Assembly (NCBI RefSeq): GCF_900461525.1
Contig: NZ_UGOD01000001.1
Span: 124,001-188,000, forward strand
Length of the DNA: 64,000 nucleotides
Source of the DNA: Legionella busanensis
GTDB lineage: Bacteria > Pseudomonadota > Gammaproteobacteria > Legionellales > Legionellaceae
Direction of reading: 5' to 3'
Each line of letters starts with the position of its first letter. Positions within the stretch are counted from its first letter, which is position 1. Of the stretch, positions 43,426 to 52,517 are shown in pieces. The notes under the pieces were generated by a model. That model ran no database searches. It was not told the DNA's origin and saw only the letters and a program-made list of their open reading frames with translations. The translations under genes and the position numbers were made by a program.

Positions 43426-44382
43426 TTAAGAAATAGCAAAACCCTCTGCCTCCATCCAAGTATCACTTACAAACTTAGACATATAATTGCGGATTGAGTC
43501 AGGTAGCATGACCAAACATTTCTGGCCTTTACTTAAAGTTTTAGCTGCTTGTAAAGCACCCCACATTGCAGCGCCGCTAGAACCTCCAATAAGTAGACCT
43601 TCTTCACGAATAAGACGTCTAGCAGTTATAAAAGAATCGGTATCATTAATTTTAATGTATTCATCAATTAACTTATTATCCAATACGTCAGGAAAAAAAT
43701 CATAACCTATCCCTTCTACATGATAAGGCTTAACTTCCTGACCTCCTCCTAAAATTGAACCTATGGGATCAACTCCAATAATTTTAATATCTGGATTAAA
43801 TTCTTTTAAACGCTTAGCAATACCTGTAATGGTCCCGCCAGTACCTACACCTGCAACAACCATATGTAAATCAGTACCAAAATCATCAATAATTTCTTGA
43901 GCGGTACCATAATAATGGGCATTGGGATTATAAGGATTGGCATACTGATCTAAAATATGTGCATTAGGAATTTCTTGTTGTAATTTTTTGGCAAGCGAAA
44001 TATGACTATCCGGATCATTCCAAGCAGCTTCACTAGGTGTGCGATAAATCGTTGCCCCTAAGCGTTCTAAAACAAATTGTTTTTCCTGGCTCATCTTTTC
44101 AGGCATAGTAATAATCACATTATACCCTAAAACAGCGCCTGCTAGAGCAATTCCTATTCCTGTATTACCTGAGGTTGGCTCAATTAAAGTATCGCCTGGC
44201 TTGATGATACCATCACGCTCAGCTTGCTTTACCATTTCATAGCCAATCCGATCTTTAACGGAACCGCCAGGATTAAAAAACTCACACTTTGCATATAGCT
44301 CGCAGGCAAGTCCTTCGCTGAGTCGATTAATTTTTATTATTGGCGTCTTACCTATCGTTTCGAGAATATTTTGATAAATCAT
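43426..44382 (-). CDS. Cystathionine beta-synthase, catalytic core only
   Basis: The 318 aa PLP enzyme condenses homocysteine and serine, or serves as O-acetylserine sulfhydrylase. PLP Lys is in NPGGSVKDRIG, the phosphate cup in GVGTGGTITGIAKR, and EPTSGNTGIGIAL binds the substrate. The EGIGYDFFPDVLD and C-terminal LPDSIRNYMSKFVSDTWM are more like cystathionine beta-synthase than CysK. The regulatory CBS (Bateman) pair is absent. No cystathionine gamma-lyase gene is adjacent. Confidence 0.85.
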   Translation of the reverse strand: MIYQNILETIGKTPIIKINRLSEGLACELYAKCEFFNPGGSVKDRIGYEMVKQAERDGIIKPGDTLIEPTSGNTGIGIALAGAVLGYNVIITMPEKMSQEKQFVLERLGATIYRTPSEAAWNDPDSHISLAKKLQQEIPNAHILDQYANPYNPNAHYYGTAQEIIDDFGTDLHMVVAGVGTGGTITGIAKRLKEFNPDIKIIGVDPIGSILGGGQEVKPYHVEGIGYDFFPDVLDNKLIDEYIKINDTDSFITARRLIREEGLLIGGSSGAAMWGALQAAKTLSKGQKCLVMLPDSIRNYMSKFVSDTWMEAEGFAIS

Positions 44383-44457
44383 AATTAGGCCATAAATAAT
44401 GGAGATAAAAATAGTATAACGGCCAAAAAGATTGCCGCATATTAAAATTAATAACTT

Positions 44458-45357
44458 TTATGAATTATTTGTTAAATGTGGTTTTTCTTCTTTAACATAG
44501 GCGTCAACATCAGGCTTAACTTTTTTTCCATGTTTAGTTACATGCATTTTAGTTAATTCCGCGCCAATAAAAAGGATTTGAGCTGTATAATAAACCCAAA
44601 TTAGAATAATAATGAGTGAGCCTGCCGGGCCAAAAGCATTGGCAACATGACTTTGTCCTAAATAAATACCTAATAACGTCTTACCAATAGTAAATAAAAC
44701 AGCTGTCCAAAACGCGCCCCAAATAACATCGCGCAGCGTTAATTCTACATCGGGTAGAATTTTAAAAATCATAGCAAATAAAAGAGTAATTACGGCTAAT
44801 GAAATAGCAAAATTTAAACCCCAGGCAATTAAATCGCCTCCTGGTAATATGTGGCTTAGATAGTCACTCATAAAAGTAATTACAACGCTTAAAATCAGTG
44901 ATACAAGCAATAAGAAAGCGACACCTAATACGATAGTAAATGATAAAAATCTATCTTTTATAATTCCCCATACACCGCGTCCTGGTTTAGGCTCAACACC
45001 CCAAATATAGTTTAAACCCATCTGTATTTGTCCAAATACTCCTGAGGTTGCAATAATTAAAAGAATAATACTTACAATTTGTGCTGTGATGCCAGAGCTA
45101 GGCTTACTAGCATTGACAATCATTGTTTGAATTAAATCAGCGCTATCTTTTCCTACTAATGAACGTATTTGATCAATTATTTGCCCTTGGGCTGCATCAT
45201 GACTATAAACTAAACCTACTACCGAGGTACAAATAATTAAAAAAGGTGCTAATGCAAATGCAGTATAATAAGCTAGGGCGGCAGCAAAAACAGCAATACG
45301 ATCTTCACTATAGTTTGCATAGAGATCTTTTAAGTAATTAATATATTTATTTGACAT
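44458..45357 (-). CDS. YihY/BrkB-family inner membrane protein
   Basis: The 299 aa protein has about six TM helices. The N-terminal YYTAFALAPFLI and the C-terminal half with GPAGSLIIILIWVYYTAQILFIGAELTK are diagnostic for the family. The function is uncertain; earlier claims of ribonuclease BN activity for E. coli YihY have been dropped. Start ATG 45357 has GGGAAG upstream. It is a single gene. Confidence 0.9.
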   Translation of the reverse strand: MSNKYINYLKDLYANYSEDRIAVFAAALAYYTAFALAPFLIICTSVVGLVYSHDAAQGQIIDQIRSLVGKDSADLIQTMIVNASKPSSGITAQIVSIILLIIATSGVFGQIQMGLNYIWGVEPKPGRGVWGIIKDRFLSFTIVLGVAFLLLVSLILSVVITFMSDYLSHILPGGDLIAWGLNFAISLAVITLLFAMIFKILPDVELTLRDVIWGAFWTAVLFTIGKTLLGIYLGQSHVANAFGPAGSLIIILIWVYYTAQILFIGAELTKMHVTKHGKKVKPDVDAYVKEEKPHLTNNS

Positions 45358-45676
45358 AATCTTCCCTTATAAACTTATTTTTTGCAGTATAGCGTCACTT
45401 AACTAAGCTTTATTGTGTAGTTTACTCAGCTCAGTTATATAATCGTATGTCCAATCCTTAGCTTTGTTTCACTTATACTTGTCTAGAGAATAATGGCCAG
45501 CGCTATACCTACTTCTATAAAAGCGAGTCCTTTATTTTTAAATTTAAGTTCGCATCCATTATTTATAATTTTTTCTATACTATTAAGTAGATAGTATGAA
45601 GTATAGTTTATTCTTAATTTTACATCTGTTAACAGTAGGACTAAACTTTAAAATAAATAATAACAAGGATGATACT
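45358..45676. other. AT-rich intergenic region, no gene seen
   Basis: About 320 bases lie between divergent genes. I see no conserved element, repeat or frame that I would defend; an in-frame extension of the lipoprotein gene to 45596 has no RBS. Confidence 0.4.
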
Positions 45677-46072
45677 ATGAAAAAAAATCATTTATTTATA
45701 GGGACTTTTTATGCTGCTTTATTTGGCGCGCCATTATTGCTTGTAGGTTGTGATGCATTACCAAGTTTATGGGGCGATAACAATAGACCCTATTATTCAA
45801 ATCCTAAAAATAATACTCACTATCGGAATAATTATAATTCTAATAGAAGAATGTCTAGAGATGAAACTAATCCTACTTATGGTTCATCGGTGAGGACTAA
45901 AGCAGCCAACACAACGACACATGCAGCAAGAGCAGCTACCTCTAATGACAATAATAATGCAGGGAGTTCTAGTGTAAGTTCTGCAGCAATGACTGCACCT
46001 AAAGCAAGCACTACAGCAGGAAGTTCGCTAGATTCGCCAGTAGTACCAACCATGACACCCGCAGTTCAGTAA
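45677..46072 (+). CDS. Low-complexity lipoprotein
   Basis: Start ATG 45677 has AAGGA eight bases upstream. The 131 aa protein has a lipoprotein signal with lipobox LVGC (Cys25) and a mature part rich in Asn, Ser, Thr and Ala without predicted structure. It begins CDALPSLWGDNNRPYYS and ends PVVPTMTPAVQ. It is probably an outer membrane lipoprotein; no family is recognised. Confidence 0.7.
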   Translation: MKKNHLFIGTFYAALFGAPLLLVGCDALPSLWGDNNRPYYSNPKNNTHYRNNYNSNRRMSRDETNPTYGSSVRTKAANTTTHAARAATSNDNNNAGSSSVSSAAMTAPKASTTAGSSLDSPVVPTMTPAVQ

Positions 46073-46080
46073 CTGTTAAT

Positions 46081-46124
46081 AACCAGTATAATATCCTAGT
46101 AAGGAAAAAAATATTATACTGGTT
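46081..46124. terminator. Stem-loop between lipoprotein and rpiA genes
   Basis: A 14-bp perfect stem AACCAGTATAATAT (46081-46094) pairs with ATATTATACTGGTT (46111-46124) around a 16-base loop. No T-run follows, so it may be a weak terminator or a regulatory structure in front of rpiA. Confidence 0.55.
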
Positions 46125-46192
46125 GATTATTAAGAAAGATAAAATCTTAATTAGTGTAAATACAGTTAAAAATTTTAATAGTAGTAATAATT

Positions 46193-46840
46193 ATGAATGA
46201 ATTAAAACAAAAAGCCGCAGTAGCTGCCTTAGATTATGTAGAAGATAACAGTATCTTAGGTGTAGGGACAGGTTCGACAGTCAATTTTTTAATAGACGCG
46301 TTAGCAAAAATTAAACATCGTATTGATGCTTGTGTTTCAAGTTCTAAAGCAACTGAAACGCGCCTTAAAACAATTGGCATTCCCGTGATTGATTTAAATG
46401 TTGCTGGTGAACTACCACTTTACATTGATGGCGCAGATGAAGTAAATAAGCAAAGAGAAACAATTAAAGGTGGGGGTGGCGCTTTAACCCGTGAAAAGAT
46501 TTTAGCCACAGCTGCTAGGCAGTTTATATGTATTGTTGATGACGCCAAAGTCGTTTCACACCTGGGTAAATTTCCTATTGCAGTTGAAGTATTACCTCTG
46601 GCCCGCAGTTTTGTAGCTCGTGAAATTGTAAAATTAGGGGGAGATCCCGTTTACCGCGAAGGCTTTATTACCGATAATGGTAATATTATTTTGGATATTT
46701 ACAATTTAACTATCAATCAACCTCAAACGTTAGAAAAAGCAATTAAAATAATTCCCGGCGTAGTTGAAAATGGATTATTTGCTCAACGCTTAGCTGATAA
46801 AGTTATTGTTGCTAGCTTAAATGGGGTTACAACCTTCTAG
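46193..46840 (+). CDS. rpiA: Ribose-5-phosphate isomerase A
   Basis: The 215 aa cytosolic enzyme interconverts ribose-5-phosphate and ribulose-5-phosphate in the pentose phosphate pathway. Family blocks are present: [33 protein letters not shown] with the catalytic Asp, and [12 protein letters not shown] with the Lys and Glu of the active site. Length is normal. It is monocistronic. Confidence 0.95.
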   Translation: MNELKQKAAVAALDYVEDNSILGVGTGSTVNFLIDALAKIKHRIDACVSSSKATETRLKTIGIPVIDLNVAGELPLYIDGADEVNKQRETIKGGGGALTREKILATAARQFICIVDDAKVVSHLGKFPIAVEVLPLARSFVAREIVKLGGDPVYREGFITDNGNIILDIYNLTINQPQTLEKAIKIIPGVVENGLFAQRLADKVIVASLNGVTTF

Positions 46841-46862
46841 AGGTAAAATTCTACTTCCTTAA

Positions 46863-46882
46863 CGCAACAAGGTATTGTTGCG
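46863..46882. terminator. Stem-loop after rpiA
   Basis: CGCAACAA (46863-46870) pairs with TTGTTGCG (46875-46882) around GGTA. No T-tract follows, so termination is plausible but not clear. Confidence 0.5.
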
Positions 46883-46906
46883 TGGATGAATTTATAAAAA
46901 GGATAG

Positions 46907-46967
46907 GTAGCCTGGTGCAGGCTTAAAGGGCCGAAACCCGGGGTTCACTTCGTTTCACCCAGGCTAC
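46907..46967. repeat. REP-like inverted repeat between rpiA and fghA genes
   Basis: GTAGCCTGG-TG (46907-46917) is the inverse of CACCCAGGCTAC (46956-46967), with a G+C-rich interior containing GAAACCCGGGG and CACTTCGTTTCAC. The pattern (CCTGG...CCAGG with a Glu-like GAAGCGAA centre) resembles extragenic palindromes seen in many proteobacteria. Its G+C content is well above that of the window. Confidence 0.65.
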
Positions 46968-46995
46968 TACTTTAGAAGAATTCACTTGCCTAATT

Positions 46996-47838
46996 TTACT
47001 TTAATCTGGCTGCGTGAAAACGTAAGTGATCTTCAATAAAACTAGCAATGAAATAGTAACTGTGATCATACCCCTCTTGCATACGTAAATTAAGCGTAAC
47101 TTGAGCTTGCTTACAAGCTTTTTGCAATAGGTCTGGTTTTAATTGTTCTTCTAAAAAAGGATCTTGTGTTCCTTGATCAATTAAAATAACCTGATGAGGC
47201 CATCCTCTAGATGCGATTAATTCACAACCATCATATTGTTGCCAAATCGCTTTATCCGTTCCTAAGTAACCGGTGAATGCCTTTTGTCCCCAAGGGCATT
47301 GGCTTGGTGCACAGATAGGTGAAAAAGCAGAAACAGAACGATATTGTTTTGGATTCTTTAAAGCCAAGGTAAGCGCACCATGTCCTCCCATTGAATGACC
47401 AAAAATACCACAGGCTTTTTCATCAAGTGGGGCAAAGGTTTGCAAAAGCTTGGGTAACTCCTCTTGAACATAAGTAGCCATACGGTAATATGTTGACCAT
47501 GGCATTTGGGTGGCATCAAGATAAAATCCTGCACCAACACCAAAATCATAATTGTCTTGATCATTGGGTAAATTAATACCGCGCGGGCTAGTATCGGGAA
47601 CAACAAGAGCTAGACCTAGTTCAGCTGCAACTCGTTGTGCCCCTGCTTTAGTAATAAAATTTTGCTCATTACAGGTTAACCCTGAAAGCCAATATAAGAC
47701 TGGCACTCTATGTTTAGCTGCTTGAGGCGGCAAAAAAAGTCCAAAACGCATGGTGCACTGCGTAGTTATAGATTGATGAGCATAAACCCGTTGCCATCCA
47801 CCAAAACAAAAATGTTCTTCAATAAGTTCAACAGTCAT
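46996..47838 (-). CDS. fghA: S-formylglutathione hydrolase
   Basis: The 280 aa serine hydrolase of the esterase D family splits S-formylglutathione to formate and glutathione. The nucleophile elbow is FGHSMGGHGAL; the Asp is in QVILIDQGTQDPFL and the His in EGYDHSYYF. WLSGLTCNEQNF is conserved in the family. It lies 25 bases behind the alcohol dehydrogenase gene, with GAGGA before its ATG, so the two work as one operon in formaldehyde detoxification. Confidence 0.95.
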   Translation of the reverse strand: MTVELIEEHFCFGGWQRVYAHQSITTQCTMRFGLFLPPQAAKHRVPVLYWLSGLTCNEQNFITKAGAQRVAAELGLALVVPDTSPRGINLPNDQDNYDFGVGAGFYLDATQMPWSTYYRMATYVQEELPKLLQTFAPLDEKACGIFGHSMGGHGALTLALKNPKQYRSVSAFSPICAPSQCPWGQKAFTGYLGTDKAIWQQYDGCELIASRGWPHQVILIDQGTQDPFLEEQLKPDLLQKACKQAQVTLNLRMQEGYDHSYYFIASFIEDHLRFHAARLK

Positions 47839-47863
47839 TAAAATACGTCCTCAATATAAAAAT

Positions 47864-48976
47864 TTAAAAAGTAACTACTGTACGAATTGATTTACCATGG
47901 TGCATTAAATCAAAAGCATCATTAATTTGCTCTATGGGCATAACATAGGTAATTAAATCATCAATATTAATTTTTCCATCCATATACCAATCAACAATTT
48001 TAGGTACGTCTGTACGTCCTCGGGCGCCCCCAAATGCTGAGCCTTTCCATACTCTACCCGTTACTAATTGAAAAGGTCGAGTAGATATTTCTTGGCCTGC
48101 GCCAGCGACGCCAATAATAGTGGAAACGCCCCAACCTTTATGACAGCATTCTAAAGCTTGACGCATTAAAGTAGTGTTTCCCACGCACTCAAAACTATAA
48201 TCAGCGCCGCCTTTAGTGAGCTCAACAAGGTAGGCAACTAAATCTTTATTACCTATTTCTTTAGGATTTACAAAATCGGTCATTCCCATTTTTCTTGCTA
48301 ATATCTGACGCTCTGGATTAATATCAACCCCAATAATCTGTTCTGCTCCAACTAAGCGTGCACCTTGAATAACATTCAGGCCAATACCACCTAAGCCGAA
48401 AACAACTACTTTAGAGCCAGGCGTAACTTTTGCTGTATAGATGACGGCACCAATGCCTGTAGTGACACCGCAACCGATATAACATACTTTCTCAAAAGGA
48501 GCATCCTCACGAATTTTTGCTACAGCTATCTCTGGCAATACTGTGTAGTTAGCAAAGGTTGATGTGCCCATATAATGAAATAATTTTTTACCATTTATAC
48601 TAAAGCGACTAGTGCCATCGGGCATTAATCCTTGTCCTTGAGTACTACGTATTGCTTGACAAAGATTTGTTTTTTGAGAAAGACAATATTCACATTGACG
48701 ACACTCCGGTGTGTATAAAGGAATAACATGATCACCAGGTTTTACAGAAGTGACACCCGTACCTACGTCGACTACAACGCCTGCTCCCTCGTGGCCTAAG
48801 ATAGCTGGAAATAGCCCCTCGGGATCATCACCTGACAAAGTAAATAAATCTGTATGGCATACGCCTGTTGCTTTAATTTCTACCAGAACTTCTCCCGCTT
48901 TAGGGCCTTCAAGATCAACCATTTCAATCGTTAGTGGTTGTCCTGCTGCATGTGCTACAGCTGCTTTTACTTGCAT
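47864..48976 (-). CDS. frmA: S-(hydroxymethyl)glutathione dehydrogenase (class III ADH)
   Basis: The 370 aa zinc enzyme oxidises S-hydroxymethylglutathione with NAD. Catalytic zinc ligands are in GVCHTD and LGHEGAGVV. The four structural-zinc cysteines are in [15 protein letters not shown], and the Rossmann loop is [13 protein letters not shown]. It also accounts for GSNO reduction in other bacteria. GGAG precedes the ATG. It is first in the operon with fghA. No FrmR regulator is next to it. Confidence 0.95.
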   Translation of the reverse strand: MQVKAAVAHAAGQPLTIEMVDLEGPKAGEVLVEIKATGVCHTDLFTLSGDDPEGLFPAILGHEGAGVVVDVGTGVTSVKPGDHVIPLYTPECRQCEYCLSQKTNLCQAIRSTQGQGLMPDGTSRFSINGKKLFHYMGTSTFANYTVLPEIAVAKIREDAPFEKVCYIGCGVTTGIGAVIYTAKVTPGSKVVVFGLGGIGLNVIQGARLVGAEQIIGVDINPERQILARKMGMTDFVNPKEIGNKDLVAYLVELTKGGADYSFECVGNTTLMRQALECCHKGWGVSTIIGVAGAGQEISTRPFQLVTGRVWKGSAFGGARGRTDVPKIVDWYMDGKINIDDLITYVMPIEQINDAFDLMHHGKSIRTVVTF

Positions 48977-49060
48977 TAATTTATCTCCACAAAATAGATA
49001 TTTTAGGGTTAATTGTATTGAAACAATAAGAAAATCATATTTAAATTTCTAGAAATACAT

Positions 49061-49205
49061 TAGATTTCTTGCACAACCTGTTTATTTACGCGATTACTAT
49101 GTTAGAAGGTTTTCTCCGAGGCTCATTTATTCTATGAAAACTCTGCTCCTCAAAACCCTTGCGCCTTGCATCCAACTAAAATAAACAGGTTATGCGAGAG
49201 GCCTA
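49061..49205. repeat. TA-bounded inverted-repeat element (145 bases)
   Basis: The left end starts TAGATTTCTTGCACAACC and the right end closes GGTTATGCGAGAGGCCTA. They are inverse over about 27 bases with about five mismatches. It shares the TAG-(A/G)CCTC-like tip with the 55232 element but has a different interior, so it is a subfamily. It has no coding capacity and sits in the 382-base divergent gap 48977-49358. Confidence 0.75.
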
Positions 49206-49358
49206 TTGTTATCCTTTAACATCGCTGATTCAAATGAACTGCTTGGCTATATATTACTTTACCTAAGTTTAAAATAATTTTTTCCAAAGCTTTAAATTTC
49301 TTAATCTTTCCTTAAGGTTTAACCATTATACTCCTAACAACAATTAAAAGGAGTTCTC

Positions 49359-49802
49359 ATGCGAGTGTTAGTTGTTGAGGATAGTACTTTCAATGCGTTT
49401 TGCCTAACTCGCTTATTACAAGTGTTGTATACGCAAATCAATGTTACTGTAGTTAATGATAGTTTACAGGCATTAGCTTACTTACAAAATAGCATTCCTA
49501 CCCTTATTATTTTAGATGGTGATTTAAAAGCATCCGATGGATTAGAGTGTAACGGTCCAGCTTTAGCTCATACGATTTGGTCTAATTATAAATATATTCC
49601 TATTATTGCTTGGACAAATTCAGAATCTATGCGTCAGGCATTTGCAGATGTTTTCCGCCAGCATAATAAACCCTTCCATGCTTATCATTGTTGGCAAAAA
49701 ATTGTAAGTCCTGAACGTATTGCTCGGTCATTATCTTACTTAATTAAAGAAGACCAGAATTTTAGTAAAGAACAGATAAACGTCGATCATTTATATATTT
49801 AA
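49359..49802 (+). CDS. Orphan receiver-domain response regulator
   Basis: The 147 aa protein is a lone CheY-like receiver. The acidic pair Glu7/Asp8 (VVEDST), phospho-acceptor Asp53 (IILDGD), Thr86 (AWTNSE) and Lys104 (HNKPF) are all in place, so it should be phosphorylated. No output domain or sensor kinase lies nearby. AAGGAG precedes the ATG. It could shuttle phosphate or bind a partner directly. Confidence 0.88.
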   Translation: MRVLVVEDSTFNAFCLTRLLQVLYTQINVTVVNDSLQALAYLQNSIPTLIILDGDLKASDGLECNGPALAHTIWSNYKYIPIIAWTNSESMRQAFADVFRQHNKPFHAYHCWQKIVSPERIARSLSYLIKEDQNFSKEQINVDHLYI

Positions 49803-49835
49803 TATTGATCACCTAGATAGTAGAGCGCATTAAAC

Positions 49836-52517
49836 TTAATGTGCTTCATCCCAATTTTTTCCCATCCCAATTGAAACTTGTAAAGGTACTACAAGCTCGA
49901 CAGCATGTTCCATTAAGTGGTGAATTTCATTTTTTGCCCATTCTATAGCATCCTGCTGAATCTCAAACACTAATTCATCATGGACTTGCATGATCATACG
50001 TACACTTTTAGGATTAGATAGTGATGCGTGCCATTTAAAAACCGCAATCATGGCTTTTTTTATAATATCTGCCGCAGTACCTTGCATAGGCGCATTAATA
50101 GCCATACGTTCGGCAGCTCGTTGTCTACCTAAATTCCGTACATTAATATCAGGTAAGTATAAACGGCGGCCAAAAATTGTTTCTACATATCCTTGCGTAT
50201 GTGCTTGCTGGCGCGTTCTTTCCATATAATCTAAAACGCCTGGATACCGCTGAAAATAACGCTCCATATAAAACTGAGCATCTTGTCGATCAATACCTAG
50301 CTGCTTAGCTAAGCCAAAGGCAGACATACCATATATTAATCCAAAGTTAACGGCCTTTGCTCGCCGTCTTTGTTCAGAGGTGACATCATCAAGTTTCACT
50401 TGAAAGATTTCACTGGCTGTAGCTGTATGAATATCCCAACCACTTGCAAATGCTTTTAAAAGGTTAGGATCTGCTGATAAATGCGCCATAATACGCAGCT
50501 CAATTTGTGAATAATCAGCTGCTAAAATAGTGTATTGCGGTGGCGCTATAAAAGCAGTACGAATTAGACGGCCTTCCTCACTTCTGATTGGAATGTTTTG
50601 TAAATTGGGCTCACTCGATGAAAGACGACCTGTTGCTGTAATGGCCTGGTTATAACAGGTATGAACACGCATAGTTTCGAGCTTAACTCGTTTAGGTAAT
50701 GCATCAATATAAGTCGATACAAGTTTGCTTAAGCTACGATACTCTAAAATAATAGCGGGTAGCTTATAATTGTAAGCAAGTTCCTGTAATACTGATTCAG
50801 CTGTTGATGGTTGACCAGTAGGCGTTTTTGCCAGAATTGGTAAATTTAATTCATCGAAAAGAATTTCTTGTAATTGCTTAGGTGAATTTAAATTAAATGT
50901 ACGCCCAGCAAGTTCAGTCGCTTCTTGTTCTAAAGTGACTAGCCTAGATTTAAGCCGTTGCCCATGTTTCTCTAAAGTAGGGATATCGATAAACACGCCT
51001 TGTCGTTCCATCTCAGCAAGTACTTGCAGTAAAGGCATTTCAATATCTTTAAATACAGTATCGAAAGGTGATTCTAATAGGGAACTAAGTTTATTATGAA
51101 GCGCTACAATGGTTATAATTTGACTTATTGAATAGGTAGCAGCTTTATTAAGGCTAATATAATTTAGTTGCTGTTGCTTGACTCCTTTCCCTACCACCTC
51201 TTCATAAGTAACTGTATTGCAACCTAAATACTTTAAAGCCAAGGTATTCAAATCGTGTTGCCCAATACTATTTAAAATATAGGATGCAAGCATAGTATCG
51301 AACTGGATACCGGATAAATGTATTCCATAATTTTTTAAAATATTATAATCATATTTTAAATTGTGCCCAATTTTACTTACTTTTTCATTCTCCAAAATAG
51401 ATTTTAAAGAATTAAGAGTGGTATGCGGATTTAATTTTATCTCATTATCTTGATGAAGAAAGGGGATATATACGTTTTGCTTTTCATCTATAGCGAGCGA
51501 TAAACCCACTATATCTGCATGAATAGAATTTGGATCAGTGGTTTCTGTTTTTATGTAAATTTGCGAACTAGATGCTAATAATTTTAAAAAATTATTTAAT
51601 TCTGTTTCATTGTTAATGATATTTAAATCAGGCTGAAGGGTTTCTTGAGTAGGCTCTTGCAATTCCTTCGTTTCTAATAATTCTTTTAACCAAGATTTAA
51701 ATTCTAACTCCTGTACCAGGCTAATTAACCTTTCCTTATCTTCTTCTTTAATTTTTAAATCGGTCAAGGTTAAAGGTAATTCTACATCTGTTTTTATAGT
51801 GACTAATTGTTTTGATAGAGGTAAGAAATCTAGACTTTTACGTAAATATTCCCCTATTTTACCAGTAATAAGATGGGAGTTTGCACATAAGTTATCTAAG
51901 TTTTCATATTGCTCCAGCCATTTAATGGCTGTCTTAGGTCCACATTTGGTAACACCCGGTATATTATCAGAGGTATCACCCACTAAGGTTAAGTAATCGA
52001 TAAACTGCTCAGGCAGGACGCCAAATTTTTCCTTAATAGCGGCGCTGTCCATGACTTGGTTAGTCATGGTATTTATAATAGTTACATGTTCATTCACTAA
52101 TTGCGCCATATCTTTATCACTTGTGGAAATGATAACTGGCTGACCTTGCTCTGTAGCTATCCGGGATAAAGTCCCAATAACATCATCAGCTTCAACGCCT
52201 TCAATGATTAATAGAGGCAATCCCATGGCGGTTAAAAGCTCAATTAACGGCGCAAATTGAACATATAAGTCAGGCGGCATTGCAATGCGATGCGCCTTGT
52301 ATTCAGGGTATAAATCATTACGAAACGTTTTACCTTTGGCATCAAAAACAACCGCAACTTGTTCACATTGGTGATCTTTTATCAGGCGCCTAATCATGCT
52401 AACAACACCGTAAATAGCACCTGTTGGCTGACCCTTTGAGTTTGTTAAAAGAGGTAAGGCATGAAAAGCGCGAAAAAAGTAAGAAGACCCATCTATTAAA
52501 AGCAAAGAACTAGACAT
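49836..52517 (-). CDS. polA: DNA polymerase I, proofreading site degraded
   Basis: The 893 aa protein has a 5' nuclease domain (about 1-290), a 3'-5' exonuclease-like domain (about 295-490) and an intact polymerase domain (about 490-893, DYSQIELRIMAHL, RRAKAVNFGLIYG, QVHDELVFE). In the exonuclease domain two of the four metal carboxylates are missing: IYIKTETTDP has Lys where E. coli has Asp355, and TYSISQIIT has Gln where it has Asp501. Glu357 and Asp424 counterparts remain. The enzyme probably lacks proofreading. Its ATG overlaps the lpxD stop (TAATG). Confidence 0.93.
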   Translation of the reverse strand: MSSSLLLIDGSSYFFRAFHALPLLTNSKGQPTGAIYGVVSMIRRLIKDHQCEQVAVVFDAKGKTFRNDLYPEYKAHRIAMPPDLYVQFAPLIELLTAMGLPLLIIEGVEADDVIGTLSRIATEQGQPVIISTSDKDMAQLVNEHVTIINTMTNQVMDSAAIKEKFGVLPEQFIDYLTLVGDTSDNIPGVTKCGPKTAIKWLEQYENLDNLCANSHLITGKIGEYLRKSLDFLPLSKQLVTIKTDVELPLTLTDLKIKEEDKERLISLVQELEFKSWLKELLETKELQEPTQETLQPDLNIINNETELNNFLKLLASSSQIYIKTETTDPNSIHADIVGLSLAIDEKQNVYIPFLHQDNEIKLNPHTTLNSLKSILENEKVSKIGHNLKYDYNILKNYGIHLSGIQFDTMLASYILNSIGQHDLNTLALKYLGCNTVTYEEVVGKGVKQQQLNYISLNKAATYSISQIITIVALHNKLSSLLESPFDTVFKDIEMPLLQVLAEMERQGVFIDIPTLEKHGQRLKSRLVTLEQEATELAGRTFNLNSPKQLQEILFDELNLPILAKTPTGQPSTAESVLQELAYNYKLPAIILEYRSLSKLVSTYIDALPKRVKLETMRVHTCYNQAITATGRLSSSEPNLQNIPIRSEEGRLIRTAFIAPPQYTILAADYSQIELRIMAHLSADPNLLKAFASGWDIHTATASEIFQVKLDDVTSEQRRRAKAVNFGLIYGMSAFGLAKQLGIDRQDAQFYMERYFQRYPGVLDYMERTRQQAHTQGYVETIFGRRLYLPDINVRNLGRQRAAERMAINAPMQGTAADIIKKAMIAVFKWHASLSNPKSVRMIMQVHDELVFEIQQDAIEWAKNEIHHLMEHAVELVVPLQVSIGMGKNWDEAH

